Assembly (NCBI GenBank): GCA_002746535.1 | Contig: NVWA01000026.1 | Location: 1 to 64,000, forward strand | Length of the DNA: 64,000 nucleotides | Source: Planctomycetota bacterium | GTDB lineage: Bacteria > Planctomycetota > GCA-2746535 | Reading direction: 5' to 3' | Shown here: piece after piece, positions 8,365 to 17,596 of the stretch | How positions within the stretch are numbered: position 1 is the stretch's first letter | Layout of the letters: the number at the start of each line of letters is the position of its first letter | Notes under the pieces: model-generated | Seen by the model: the letters and a program-made list of their open reading frames with translations, nothing else | The model's database searches: none | What the model was told of the DNA's origin: nothing | Made by a program: the position numbers and the translations under genes

Positions 8365-9462
8365 TCAAGTAATGAGATTATGTTGTTCATCTCTTTTGAT
8401 AATATTATATAAGGCATCTCTTTCTACTGGTTCACGATTCACATCAGTAATTAAACTTTCAAGCTTGTCAACGGCTTGTTGTTGTGGGTTCTGTGATCCA
8501 GCCATGTGGTATATCTTCTCTTCCATGACTGTACCATCTATGTCATTTGCTCCGTAAGATAAAGCCATTTGAGCTGTGGTTTCTCCCATAACAATCCAGT
8601 AAGCTTTAATATGGTCAAAATTATCAAGATATAACCGGCTGACAGCAATTGTTTTTAAAATATCTTCTTGATCTGGACCAGGTAGATGTGACATGCGATT
8701 GCCATCAGGATGAAAAGGTAAAGGAATAAAGCTCATGAATCCATGGGTTTCATCTTGTAGCTTTCTCAATCGTTCAAAATGTTCTATTCTTTCGGCATAG
8801 GTTTCAATATGACCAAATAATAGAGTGGCATTACTTCTGATGCCGAGCTGATGAGCATTTCTGGCAACATTCAGCCAACCATCGGCATCCATTTTGACAG
8901 TACAGATTTCTTTGCGAACGCGTTCACTCATCACTTCTATGCCACCGCCGGTCAATGATTTTAATCCACAGAATTGAAGTTTCTGCAGGACTTCTTTGAC
9001 GGATATTTTTTCCATTCTTGCGAAGTGGTCGATTTCAATTCCGGTAAAACATTTTAAGTTAACTTGTGGGCAAGCTTTTTGTAATTTGGTTAACATTTCT
9101 TCATACCAACTTAATGGTAATTCTGGATGTAAGCCACCTACAATATGAATTTCTGTCGCACCGAATTGAGAATATTCTAAGGCTTTTGAAACGATTTCAT
9201 CAATCGACATTTCATAGGCACCTTCTTGTTTTTTTAATCTAGCAAATGAACAAAAATCACAAACTTTTGTCAGGATACAAATATTACTATAATTGATGTG
9301 GTGATTTACTACATAATAGGTTTTATCGCCATGCTTTTTTTCTCTAACATGATTTGCTAAATCACGAACTTTTAAAAGGGGTGCTTTTTCAAATAAAAAG
9401 ACACCTTCGTCAAAAGTTAGTCTATCGCCATTAAATATTTTAGATTCAATAAGATCTAGCAT
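8365..9462 (-). CDS. mqnE: Aminofutalosine synthase (radical SAM) MqnE
   Basis: A 365-residue radical SAM enzyme of the futalosine menaquinone pathway. MqnE joins the chorismate-derived enolpyruvyl benzoate to S-adenosylmethionine. Family marks are HIVGGLHPELP, KCFTGIEIDHF, GGGIEVMSERVRKEIC and the C-terminal ANDIDGTVMEEKIYHMAG. The cluster-binding cysteines read C-I-L-T-K-V-C-D-F-C, a CX5CX2C spacing in place of the usual CX3CX2C. The other mqn genes are not in this window. It is divergent from coaB. Confidence 0.88.
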   Translation of the reverse strand: MLDLIESKIFNGDRLTFDEGVFLFEKAPLLKVRDLANHVREKKHGDKTYYVVNHHINYSNICILTKVCDFCSFARLKKQEGAYEMSIDEIVSKALEYSQFGATEIHIVGGLHPELPLSWYEEMLTKLQKACPQVNLKCFTGIEIDHFARMEKISVKEVLQKLQFCGLKSLTGGGIEVMSERVRKEICTVKMDADGWLNVARNAHQLGIRSNATLLFGHIETYAERIEHFERLRKLQDETHGFMSFIPLPFHPDGNRMSHLPGPDQEDILKTIAVSRLYLDNFDHIKAYWIVMGETTAQMALSYGANDIDGTVMEEKIYHMAGSQNPQQQAVDKLESLITDVNREPVERDALYNIIKRDEQHNLIT

Positions 9463-9608
9463 TTAAATGTATGGTTTCCTGATTAAATGATCGGTCATAA
9501 AAATAGCCTATTTTAGCGATCCGCATGTTGATTTCATCTAAACAATTTCATAATAATGTTAAAATTATCATATTTCAATTATCTTATGGATATTAAAGTA
9601 GGTACTTC

Positions 9609-10247
9609 ATGAAGGTATTTATTACATCTGGTAATACATGGATTCGAATAGATCCGGTAAGAGTCGTAACTAATGTGTTTACGGGTGAAACGGGTTTAAA
9701 TATTGCTAATTATTTAAGCGAACAAAATGTTGATGTCATTTTAGCTTCTTCCAATCATTATTTGACGGAATTAAAAGGTAGGGAAAGCATAAATTATCGT
9801 CACTACCAATATTTTGAAGAATTGGATGCCATAATTAAGGATGTGATTTTGAATGAAAAGCCTGATGTGATCATTCATGCTGCCGCGGTTTCAGATTATC
9901 AACCAAAAGAAGTTAGTACAATTAAAATCAAATCTAATCTTGATGAATTAGATATGGGGACATGGGTTCGGACTAAAAAATTAATTCACAGTATTCGCCA
10001 AGAATATGGTTATACAAAAAGTTTGATTCAATTTAAATTAGAAACCTTAGAAAACGATGATGAATTAATTTCGGTTGGCAGAAACAGTTTGCTCAAAAAT
10101 CAATCAAACTTATGTATTGCGAATCGTTTTAATGAGCTTGAGAATGTGATTGCTATTACAAGCAGTGATCAGTTAAAAATGCCAAGATCTGATTTGCATC
10201 AATATTTATGGCAGTGGATATCAAAAAAAGAAATCGATGGTAAATAA
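9609..10247 (+). CDS. coaB: Phosphopantothenate-cysteine ligase domain protein (CoaB)
   Basis: A 212-residue stand-alone CoaB-type protein. It has the N-terminal SGNTWIRIDPVRVVTN segment (compare the GGT-EPID-VR signature), a Gly-rich GETGLNIANYL helix, DVIIHAAAVSDY in the core, and LCIANRF near the end. CoaB condenses 4'-phosphopantothenate with cysteine in CoA synthesis. Most bacteria fuse it to CoaC; here no decarboxylase domain is present. Its stop overlaps the next gene by 11 bases. It could also be a close paralog with another role. Confidence 0.75.
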   Translation: MKVFITSGNTWIRIDPVRVVTNVFTGETGLNIANYLSEQNVDVILASSNHYLTELKGRESINYRHYQYFEELDAIIKDVILNEKPDVIIHAAAVSDYQPKEVSTIKIKSNLDELDMGTWVRTKKLIHSIRQEYGYTKSLIQFKLETLENDDELISVGRNSLLKNQSNLCIANRFNELENVIAITSSDQLKMPRSDLHQYLWQWISKKEIDGK

Positions 10248-11835
10248 ATTTTCATATATTGTTGATAATTTCAGGATTGGGTTCGAAGATAAAGAACGCC
10301 TCAATGAATTACTGTGTGAATATTTAAGTATAGAAAAAGAGGTGCTTGTAGAACTTACCGTACTTAAGGAATCCCTAGATGCAAGGCAGCATAAGATAAA
10401 TATTTTTTATCAGCATCGTATTCGATTTAATTTAACAACCCCATTAAAAGAAAAACCTAAAAACGTTTCTGAAGTTGATCAAATTCAACTTCCTAATGAA
10501 GAAGGAGTACCAACAAATTTTAAAAAACATAAACGGCCTTTAGTCGTCGGTTATGGGCCTGCAGGGATGTTTTTAGCCTTTACATTAATTGAAGCTGGAA
10601 TCAAGCCGATAATTATTGAAAAAGGTCAAACAGGTGTAGAGCGCCAAAAATCGATTAATCAATTATGGAAAAATTCTATTTTAGATGAAAATTCAAATGT
10701 TCAGTTCGGTGAAGGTGGTGCTGGATTTTTTTCTGACGGAAAATTGGGAACAAGAGTTAAAAGTTCTTTGATTCAGGACGTTTATAAAATATTTGTTCGG
10801 TTTGGAGCTAAGGAGGAGATTCTTTATCAATCAAAACCTCATTTAGGGACAGATAAACTTAGAATTATATTGAAATCATTTAGAACTTATTTAATCGAGC
10901 AAGGTGCTACTTTTCAATTTCAAAAAACAGTTGAGAAAATAAAATTAAAAAATAAAAGAGTAATCGGCGTTACATTAGATGACGGTGCATTTATTGAAGC
11001 AGACGATGTGTTTTTATGTACAGGGCATAGTTGCCGTGATATTTACCGTATGTTACATGCAAATAATGTATCCATGGAATCAAAAGAATTTGCCGTTGGT
11101 TTCAGAGTTGAACATCCACAAGAGTTTATCAATAAAAGTCAGTTCGGTCATTTTTTTGATAATTCTTTATTGCCGGCAGCAGATTATAAATTAACGACTC
11201 AATCTAAAAAGAGTAAGCAAGGTGTTTATTCCTTTTGTATGTGCCCGGGAGGTATGGTTGTCTTGGCAACATCTGAAAAAAATAAAATTGTTACGAATGG
11301 GATGAGCTTATCACATAGGGATGGGAAATTGGCTAATGCTGGAATAGTCGTTGCTGTTAATAAAGAATTTTTAGAACCAGATCTTTTTGCAGGCATTCGT
11401 TTTCAGGAAGAAATAGAAGCTAAAGCCTATTCTATGACCAATAGTTATTTCGCCCCGGCTCAAAGAATTCAGGATTTTATGGATAATCAAGTTTCAACGG
11501 ATTTGCCGAAGTCGTCTTTTTTACCGGGTTTAAAATCTTGCAATTTGAGGCAGTTATATCCTGAATGGATTACTGAAAAAATCCTTGCGGCAGTAAAAGT
11601 GTTTGAAGAAAAATTTCCAGGATTTATACATGCCGATGGAATTTTTATTGCGCCGGAAACGCGGACTTCCTCACCGATCAAAATTTTAAGAAATCCAGAA
11701 ACATATGAATCCATTAATACAATTGGATTGTATCCACTTGGGGAGGGTGCAGGTGCCTCAGGAGGAATTACTAGCTCTGCCATTGAAGGGATACATGGTG
11801 CCAGAAAATGGATAAAGAAATACTCAAATATTTAG
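10237..11835 (+). CDS. FAD-dependent oxidoreductase (COG2509 family)
   Basis: A 532-residue flavoprotein. An N-terminal alpha/beta domain of about 95 residues ends in SLDARQHKI, followed by a dinucleotide-binding motif (VVGYGPAGMFLA). Further on are the family marks QFGEGGAGFFSDGKLGT and the C-terminal GASGGITSSAIEGI. This architecture is typical of the large, little-characterised FAD-dependent dehydrogenase family COG2509. The substrate is unknown. It overlaps coaB by 11 bases and is followed 7 bases later by birA, so the three form an operon. Confidence 0.8.
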   Translation: MVNKFSYIVDNFRIGFEDKERLNELLCEYLSIEKEVLVELTVLKESLDARQHKINIFYQHRIRFNLTTPLKEKPKNVSEVDQIQLPNEEGVPTNFKKHKRPLVVGYGPAGMFLAFTLIEAGIKPIIIEKGQTGVERQKSINQLWKNSILDENSNVQFGEGGAGFFSDGKLGTRVKSSLIQDVYKIFVRFGAKEEILYQSKPHLGTDKLRIILKSFRTYLIEQGATFQFQKTVEKIKLKNKRVIGVTLDDGAFIEADDVFLCTGHSCRDIYRMLHANNVSMESKEFAVGFRVEHPQEFINKSQFGHFFDNSLLPAADYKLTTQSKKSKQGVYSFCMCPGGMVVLATSEKNKIVTNGMSLSHRDGKLANAGIVVAVNKEFLEPDLFAGIRFQEEIEAKAYSMTNSYFAPAQRIQDFMDNQVSTDLPKSSFLPGLKSCNLRQLYPEWITEKILAAVKVFEEKFPGFIHADGIFIAPETRTSSPIKILRNPETYESINTIGLYPLGEGAGASGGITSSAIEGIHGARKWIKKYSNI

Positions 11836-11842
11836 GAATAAT

Positions 11843-12577
11843 TTGATGAGTCAAAAACCAGAAGTTTTTACACAACAATTTTTATTTGATGAAGTCGAAA
11901 CGACCATGACAGTTGCGCTAAATAAAGTGGACGAAGGGATTACCAAAGGATTGGTTGTGATGGCGAATTCTCAAACTCAAGGTCGTGGTAGAAATGGTAA
12001 ATCTTTTCAAACACCTCGAGACATGGGTATTTGGTGTACAATGGGTGTTGAAGTCGAAAAAAATTGTTCGCCACATTATTATAATAAAGTTTTTTCCGTG
12101 GCGCTTTCTACATTATTGGAAGATTCATTTGGCCTTGAGGCTAAGATCAAATGGCCTAATGATATTTATGTTGGTCATAAAAAAATTTGTGGCATATTAA
12201 CTGAGCTACACAAAAATGGAAAAACTCTTTTGTTAGGATTCGGATTGAATTTAAATCAGACAAAAGGTATTTTTGGAAATGAGTTAAAAGATATAGCGAC
12301 ATCAGTTTATTTAGAAACTAATAAAATAATTAATAATAGAGAATCGTTATTAGAGGACATCTTGCTAGCATTTGAAGCTGCATTGGATATTTCTGAAGAA
12401 TCAATAAGCGAGCATTATAAAAACAAATCTATGATGTGGGGTAGACAAGCGATGTTTAATCAAGAGGTGAAATTTATTATTGGTGTTGATGAAGATGGTG
12501 CTTTGTTAATAGGAGATAGGATTCACCCTGAGAAACATTTAACAGGTGATTTGATTCCGTTAGAAAATGTAAAATAA
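11843..12577 (+). CDS. birA: Biotin-protein ligase BirA (catalytic form)
   Basis: A 244-residue biotin ligase. Motifs are QGRGRNGKSF (biotinyl-AMP loop), KWPNDIYV (catalytic Lys region) and CGILTELH with LGFGLNLNQ (core and dimer strand). The N-terminal DNA-binding domain of E. coli BirA is absent, so it is an enzyme only and not a repressor. It transfers biotin to acetyl-CoA carboxylase. It is the last gene of the coaB operon and converges with the lipoprotein gene. Confidence 0.9.
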   Translation: MMSQKPEVFTQQFLFDEVETTMTVALNKVDEGITKGLVVMANSQTQGRGRNGKSFQTPRDMGIWCTMGVEVEKNCSPHYYNKVFSVALSTLLEDSFGLEAKIKWPNDIYVGHKKICGILTELHKNGKTLLLGFGLNLNQTKGIFGNELKDIATSVYLETNKIINNRESLLEDILLAFEAALDISEESISEHYKNKSMMWGRQAMFNQEVKFIIGVDEDGALLIGDRIHPEKHLTGDLIPLENVK

Positions 12578-12586
12578 AATTATTTA

Positions 12587-13591
12587 TTAAAGAGAGATAT
12601 TAAAAATTATTGTTGATTCATCGGTTTGACCTAAATCATCTGTTACCAATATCCTCATAGAAGAATCTTTGCCCAACCCATTGTTGATGGGAGTGTAAGT
12701 TAATGTATTCCCACTTATAACACCTGTTCCAATTTGGCCGTCAAATGTAATTTCAAACGTATACACTTTTGCATCAAAAGGATGAGGAGGTAAAAGCTGT
12801 GTTAATAAATCGACTTCAAAAGGTGTATTACTTTTCACTTCAAATTCTAATGAGCCAAAATTTGGTGCTGAATTAGATTCGCTTTGAATTGAAATTGAAA
12901 TTTCTGCTATATTACTAGTAGAGTTTCCGTCCCCAGCTCTCAATGTTATGCGATCACTACCTGTAATATTATTGAAAGGAATGTAGGTAAGATTTAAGCC
13001 ATTTAGACTTACTTGACCTTTGGATGGTGGCTGAACTATGGCAAAATTATATGTTTCAGTACTGCTAAAATTTTTAATTATTGAAGAAAGATTTAAGTCT
13101 TTTGATTTATCTTGTTCGACGTTTAATAAGGTGGTATCAAATAAAGTCAAAGTAGTAGTAGTAGGAACGATTGTGGTCTCATTTATCGTAAAACTTAATA
13201 ATCCAAGATTAGAATCAGCATTGGTTGTCGACACCTTGAATTCCATTAAATCTGAACCAACAGAAGAAGGTGTGTAAGTTAATAATTCATTTTGAATTGA
13301 AACTAATCCATTTGTTGGTGGAGTAATAATTAAGTAAACATAACTTTCTGTGGCATCAAAATTGGTGATCAATGCGCTTAAATCTACATTGACTTCTTGA
13401 CCCGATTCTAAGACAAATTGCTTGTCAGTAACTTCAATGGTGCCTGCAGGAGCAGTTTCTTCATCAACTATATCTTTTATAATGATATTATCTGGTGATT
13501 TATTAAGTACGACCGTTTCTGTTTCAATATTACCGCAAGCCATAATGATGAACATTGAACTTAAAAGGCCATATAAAATGTATTTTTTCAT
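12587..13591 (-). CDS. Lipoprotein with cadherin-like tandem repeats
   Basis: A 334-residue secreted protein. Signal peptide residues 1-18 end in a lipobox with C19 (IMAC). Three repeats of about 90-100 residues follow, each running from a D-L-x-x-x-I/L-x-x-F start through an x-x-P-P-x-x-G-x-V turn and a L-T-Y-x-P segment (for example LLTYTPSSVG, NLTYIPFNNI, TLTYTPINNG). This is the pattern of bacterial cadherin-like/Big_9 modules. Probably an outer-membrane-anchored surface protein with an adhesive or structural role. It is a single gene, convergent with birA. Confidence 0.7.
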   Translation of the reverse strand: MKKYILYGLLSSMFIIMACGNIETETVVLNKSPDNIIIKDIVDEETAPAGTIEVTDKQFVLESGQEVNVDLSALITNFDATESYVYLIITPPTNGLVSIQNELLTYTPSSVGSDLMEFKVSTTNADSNLGLLSFTINETTIVPTTTTLTLFDTTLLNVEQDKSKDLNLSSIIKNFSSTETYNFAIVQPPSKGQVSLNGLNLTYIPFNNITGSDRITLRAGDGNSTSNIAEISISIQSESNSAPNFGSLEFEVKSNTPFEVDLLTQLLPPHPFDAKVYTFEITFDGQIGTGVISGNTLTYTPINNGLGKDSSMRILVTDDLGQTDESTIIFNISL

Positions 13592-13728
13592 GAATGTTTT
13601 ATCCGCAGAATTAAATTCAATTTATTTAAATTATTTAATTTATATTGTATCTCATTGATAAAAATGAACTTATATATTAAAATGTTTTCGGAACAAATAT
13701 CTCTTTTCTAAAATATAATTGGCTTTTT

Positions 13729-14757
13729 ATGAATGAAATACCTGAAGATTTTCATTGGGATGCAATTGTGCTGAAACTTCAATGTGAAATGGAGCATTTA
13801 ACCAAAGAATTACTTCCATTATCGGTAAGCCAAATGGACGGACTAGTTGACGATCTGAAATTATTTCCAGCCGTAGTTAAAAAAAATATTACCTATTATC
13901 AGCGACTTGAGTTCGAAAAAATTATCGAGCATTTACCAATTAAAATATTATGGATGCCTACGACAGAGAACTTGATGGCTCATTTTTTCAATGCTTGCAA
14001 GATTCTTAATCTTAAGACATCCATTTTTAAAATTGGTAAAGAAAAAGGTATCAAAGGTAATGAAATTTTAGAAGAAATTAAACGCTATTCAAATCTTTAT
14101 GAGATTTTTGATCAAACGGAGATTAATGATAACCCGCCACATATTCATGGGTTTCTTAAATCTATTGAAGAGCAAGAAGTTTTAAGTGAGAAAGAAATTG
14201 AGACGTTGATTTCTACGATTAGACATACTATTCAAAGTTTATTAAATAAGACAATTGAAGAGTCTATTCAACTCCAAGTGTGCGGGATTCAATTTGTTGA
14301 TATAGATGGGTCTGTACCATTGAGTAAAGATGATGTTGTTAATTTAACATCCTCCAGCAATATTACTGAAGACTTCCATTTAATATTGCCAGATGAACTA
14401 ATTAGAATTTTTTATTGTAAGTTAATTGACTCGACTTTCCAAGAGACCAAAATACGTCTTAACCCAGAAATTTATCTGCAAGAGATATTTCGAATGTCAG
14501 AATTTTTTTATATGACAATCAATAATTGGTGTTTATTAGAAAAAAATGATATCCCTTTTGTACTGAATTATGATACAAGTTTAAGTCACATTTCTGATCG
14601 AGCGAATAAATTATCTGTTGAAAATAAAGCCAGCGGGGCAGGTTTTTTAATCCAATGGCGGTTTACAATGGATCAAATTCCTAACCAAAAAATCAGTACA
14701 TTTTTTACATTAGAATTACTTGAAAATTTGTTAAAAACACCGATGAAAACCCCTTGA
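13729..14757 (+). CDS. Hypothetical protein, 342 residues
   Basis: No family recognised. The protein is soluble-looking and acidic, with no signal peptide or membrane segment. The N-terminal half is mainly helical (PLSVSQMDGLVDDLKLF; residues 60-150 charged helices). Around residues 180-240 is a segment with beta character (LQVCGIQFVDIDGS) and a serine/acid-rich loop. The C-terminal part contains VLNYDTSLSHISDRANKLSV and QWRFTMDQ. It stands alone upstream of the HU gene. A regulatory role is possible but not supported by any motif. Confidence 0.65.
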   Translation: MNEIPEDFHWDAIVLKLQCEMEHLTKELLPLSVSQMDGLVDDLKLFPAVVKKNITYYQRLEFEKIIEHLPIKILWMPTTENLMAHFFNACKILNLKTSIFKIGKEKGIKGNEILEEIKRYSNLYEIFDQTEINDNPPHIHGFLKSIEEQEVLSEKEIETLISTIRHTIQSLLNKTIEESIQLQVCGIQFVDIDGSVPLSKDDVVNLTSSSNITEDFHLILPDELIRIFYCKLIDSTFQETKIRLNPEIYLQEIFRMSEFFYMTINNWCLLEKNDIPFVLNYDTSLSHISDRANKLSVENKASGAGFLIQWRFTMDQIPNQKISTFFTLELLENLLKTPMKTP

Positions 14758-14813
14758 ATTTTTCCTAATTGCCTTATCTGACAACAATTTATGAGAATTT
14801 ATAAAAAATTCTA

Positions 14814-14842
14814 TTGTAGTTTATTTTTTGCATGGCTATACT
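14814..14842 (+). promoter_or_regulatory. Sigma-70-like promoter for the HU gene
   Basis: A TATACT box at 14837-14842 lies 17 bases after a weak TTGTAG box at 14814-14819. The start codon of the HU gene follows 38 bases later. The -10 is good and the -35 is poor. Confidence 0.45.
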
Positions 14843-14880
14843 TTGACACGTTCATTTATTAGCATTTTCCTGGTAATTCT

Positions 14881-15213
14881 ATGTCGACAATAACAAAAAA
14901 AGAAATGGTAGAAAGAATTTTTAAAGAAGTTATTGAAAAGCAAGAAATCCAGATGGAACAAAAAGAAGTCTTAGCAATTGTTCAAGAATTGTTTAATCAA
15001 ATAATTCATGAACTATCGAAAGGACATCGAATTGAGTTTAGAGAATTTGGTGTATTTGCTGTTCATGAAACTCCTTCCAGAATAGCACAAAACCCTGCCA
15101 CACTTAAAAAATTAGTGGCTCCAAAATCACACGGCGTCAGGTTTAAGCCTGGTCAGCGAATGAAAGAATTAATTCGTGCTTCTACACCTAAAGAAGCCAA
15201 TATTGAAAAATAA
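14881..15213 (+). CDS. HU/IHF-family DNA-binding protein
   Basis: A 110-residue nucleoid protein of the HU/IHF fold. It has N-terminal helices (MSTITKKEMVERIFKEV), the conserved IEFREFGVFAVHE strand turn, a DNA-contacting beta arm (PSRIAQNPATLKKLVAPKSH) and a C-terminal RFKPGQRMKELI helix. The usual arm sequence RxGRNPxTG is altered to a longer form, and the protein is about 20 residues longer than typical HU, nearer to IHF-like variants. It bends and packages DNA. It lies just upstream of mnmE. Confidence 0.9.
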   Translation: MSTITKKEMVERIFKEVIEKQEIQMEQKEVLAIVQELFNQIIHELSKGHRIEFREFGVFAVHETPSRIAQNPATLKKLVAPKSHGVRFKPGQRMKELIRASTPKEANIEK

Positions 15214-15250
15214 TTAATCAAAGCTCCAAAAATGTTAAATAGTTGCGAAT

Positions 15251-16615
15251 TTGCCCTTGGATAATTCAATCATTATTGCTCAGTCATCTTCTGTGGGTAA
15301 GAGTCCTAGATGTATCGTGCGCTTTAGTGGTAAAGACTCCATAGAGTTAGTAGCAAATGTTTGTCATCATAAAGAGACTATTGTTAATAGTGTTGGCTAT
15401 CGGTTTTATGACTCATCTTTAAATTGTCTTAGTCTTTCCATTCCAGTTTATATTTATGTAATGAAAGGACCTGCCTCTTATACTCGAGAAGATATGATTG
15501 AATTACATATGCCCGGATCACCTTTTATTGTTTCTCAAGTAATCACTTGGTTTTTAAAAACGTCTGAAACGAGGTTAGCAGAGCCGGGGGAATTCACAAA
15601 ATTGGCTTTTTTAAATGGTCGATTAGACTTAATACAAGCAGAATCTGTTACACAATTAATCATGTCCAAATCTGAACAAGAATACCGTAAGGCTTTAGAT
15701 GCTTTAACGGGACGAGTATCGAGCATGATCGAACCACTTAGAGAGAAAATATTTTTTTTAGCACGAGATTTGACGGTAGATTTAGATTTTGATGAGGAAA
15801 TAGATGAGCAGCATCTTGCATCCGTTCGTTTAACTTTGTTGAATATTAAAAAAGATTTACTGGAATTGTCAGATAAAATTATTTTGGAAGAAGAAGTCGT
15901 GGATCAATTCCAAATTATTCTTTGTGGTCCGGTAAATGCGGGGAAATCAACAATTTATAATTCAATTACTGGTGATACAAGTGCCATAGTCAGTGATATA
16001 AAAGGTACCACTCGAGATATCATTAAATGGGAACTAGAAATTAATGATCAGAATGTTGTATTACAAGATTGTCCTGGTTGGGGAATTGCTGTTGATACGA
16101 TAGACCAAAAGGCTCAAGATTTATCTCTTCAAACCATTGAAACGGCTGACTTGATCTTGGTTATTTTAGATGGTTCTGTTGAATTTAGCCATCAGAAACC
16201 TGTTAAGCCTCCGCAATGGTTGGGTCGCTGTCAGATTATTATTAATAAATCTGACTTACCTCAATTGATAGATATAAATGAAATATGTGAATACTTTAAA
16301 ATCAATGAGAACGAATTGATGTACAGGTCAAAATTTGAAAAAAATAATTTGTTATATACAGCATTTGAAAAATTTATTGAAGAATCGGAACTTAGTTCTA
16401 GTAAAACTCAACTGTCTGCACGGCAACAAAAAGAAGTATTTGATTCTTTAAGTGCGATAGAACTAGCTGTGGAGGCTGTTGATAATGGTATAGGTGTAGA
16501 TGCCATAGAATTTGAAGTTAGGCGCTCTCTTTATTCTTTGTCTAGGATTACAGGCGATGAGGTTGATGAAGATATATTGACTTCAATATTTGAAAGTTTT
16601 TGCATTGGAAAATAA
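15251..16615 (+). CDS. mnmE: tRNA uridine-5-carboxymethylaminomethyl modification GTPase MnmE
   Basis: A 454-residue MnmE. The N-terminal folate-binding domain ends near FLNGRLDLIQAESV. The GTPase has P-loop GPVNAGKST, K-loop/switch GTTRDI and NKSD. The C-terminus is the diagnostic FCIGK. With MnmG it modifies wobble U34 of several tRNAs. Oddities: the DxxG motif is DCPGWG instead of DTAGIR, and the position of the catalytic Glu of E. coli MnmE (E282) aligns with Asp. The start is a TTG at 15251 (or 15257) without a good ribosome site; no in-frame ATG fits. Confidence 0.88.
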   Translation: MPLDNSIIIAQSSSVGKSPRCIVRFSGKDSIELVANVCHHKETIVNSVGYRFYDSSLNCLSLSIPVYIYVMKGPASYTREDMIELHMPGSPFIVSQVITWFLKTSETRLAEPGEFTKLAFLNGRLDLIQAESVTQLIMSKSEQEYRKALDALTGRVSSMIEPLREKIFFLARDLTVDLDFDEEIDEQHLASVRLTLLNIKKDLLELSDKIILEEEVVDQFQIILCGPVNAGKSTIYNSITGDTSAIVSDIKGTTRDIIKWELEINDQNVVLQDCPGWGIAVDTIDQKAQDLSLQTIETADLILVILDGSVEFSHQKPVKPPQWLGRCQIIINKSDLPQLIDINEICEYFKINENELMYRSKFEKNNLLYTAFEKFIEESELSSSKTQLSARQQKEVFDSLSAIELAVEAVDNGIGVDAIEFEVRRSLYSLSRITGDEVDEDILTSIFESFCIGK

Positions 16616-17582
16616 AAACTTAATTCTAATTGTCGATGAAGACAGTATTGGTCAGAGACTTGATAAGTGGCTAGTTGGTAAGATTGAAAATAGTTCTCGG
16701 AGTAAAATCCAAGCAAATTTAAAAAAGGGTTTGGTGAGTATTGATCAAAAAATAATGAAAGCTAATTATATTTTGAAGCTTTCTGATGAAGTACATGTTG
16801 AGATATTAGAAGAGTCTCCAGCAGGGCCTCAACCAGAAGATATACCTCTTGAAATTATTTTCGAAGATGACTTTATTTTAGTTATTAATAAGCCGGCAGG
16901 AATGATGGTGCATGAAAATAATCATAATGAAAAGGGCACATTGGTGAATGCTTTATTGTTTTATGCTTGCTCGTTAGCAACAGCCGCAGAAAAAGAAAGA
17001 CCAGGAATTGTCCATCGTTTGGATAAAAATACTTCTGGAATAATGCTTGTGGCAAAAACAGATGAAGCTTACTTTAAATTGGTCGATGATTTTAAAAATC
17101 GTAAAATTGAAAAAGAATATCGTGCTTTAGTGGTAGGTAAAGTCAGTCAAAAAAATGGAGAAATAGATGCTAATATTGTTAGGGTTGGTGCACAGTCGAA
17201 AATGAAGGTTATTGACTTTGGAGGTAAGGAAAGTTTTACTCGGTATGAAGTTGCTGAAGAATTCAAAGAAGTTTCCTATATGAAAGTATACCCCAAAACA
17301 GGTAGAACTCATCAAATTCGAGTGCATATGAATTCTATTGGTAATCCTATTCTGTGTGATGATTTATATGGCCATGATTTTAAAGAATATTGTGTTCCAA
17401 GTAAAAATAATGCTGAAAATATTAAGAAAAGAGTATTGTTAAAACGTCATGCATTACATGCTTATGCTATAAAATTTGATCATCCTATCAATGGTGAAAA
17501 AATGGATTTTGTTGCTGATCTTGCTTTAGATTTTAAAAGTGTGTTAATGTCGTTAAGAGAAGGTGAAAAAAGAATTAAATAA
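16590..17582 (+). CDS. rluD: RluD-type 23S rRNA pseudouridine synthase
   Basis: A 330-residue RluA-family enzyme. The N-terminal S4 RNA-binding domain (GQRLDKWLVGKI, SSRSKIQANLKKGLVSI) precedes the synthase domain (INKPAGMMVHE, then the catalytic HRLDKNTSGIMLVAKT, and GRTHQIRVHM). The S4 plus catalytic arrangement is that of RluD, which modifies helix 69; RluC-like specificity is possible. The start is TTG (16590 or 16605), overlapping the end of mnmE by up to 26 bases, so the two genes are coupled. Confidence 0.88.
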   Translation: MKVFALENKNLILIVDEDSIGQRLDKWLVGKIENSSRSKIQANLKKGLVSIDQKIMKANYILKLSDEVHVEILEESPAGPQPEDIPLEIIFEDDFILVINKPAGMMVHENNHNEKGTLVNALLFYACSLATAAEKERPGIVHRLDKNTSGIMLVAKTDEAYFKLVDDFKNRKIEKEYRALVVGKVSQKNGEIDANIVRVGAQSKMKVIDFGGKESFTRYEVAEEFKEVSYMKVYPKTGRTHQIRVHMNSIGNPILCDDLYGHDFKEYCVPSKNNAENIKKRVLLKRHALHAYAIKFDHPINGEKMDFVADLALDFKSVLMSLREGEKRIK

Positions 17583-17596
17583 ATTTTGGAGATGTT

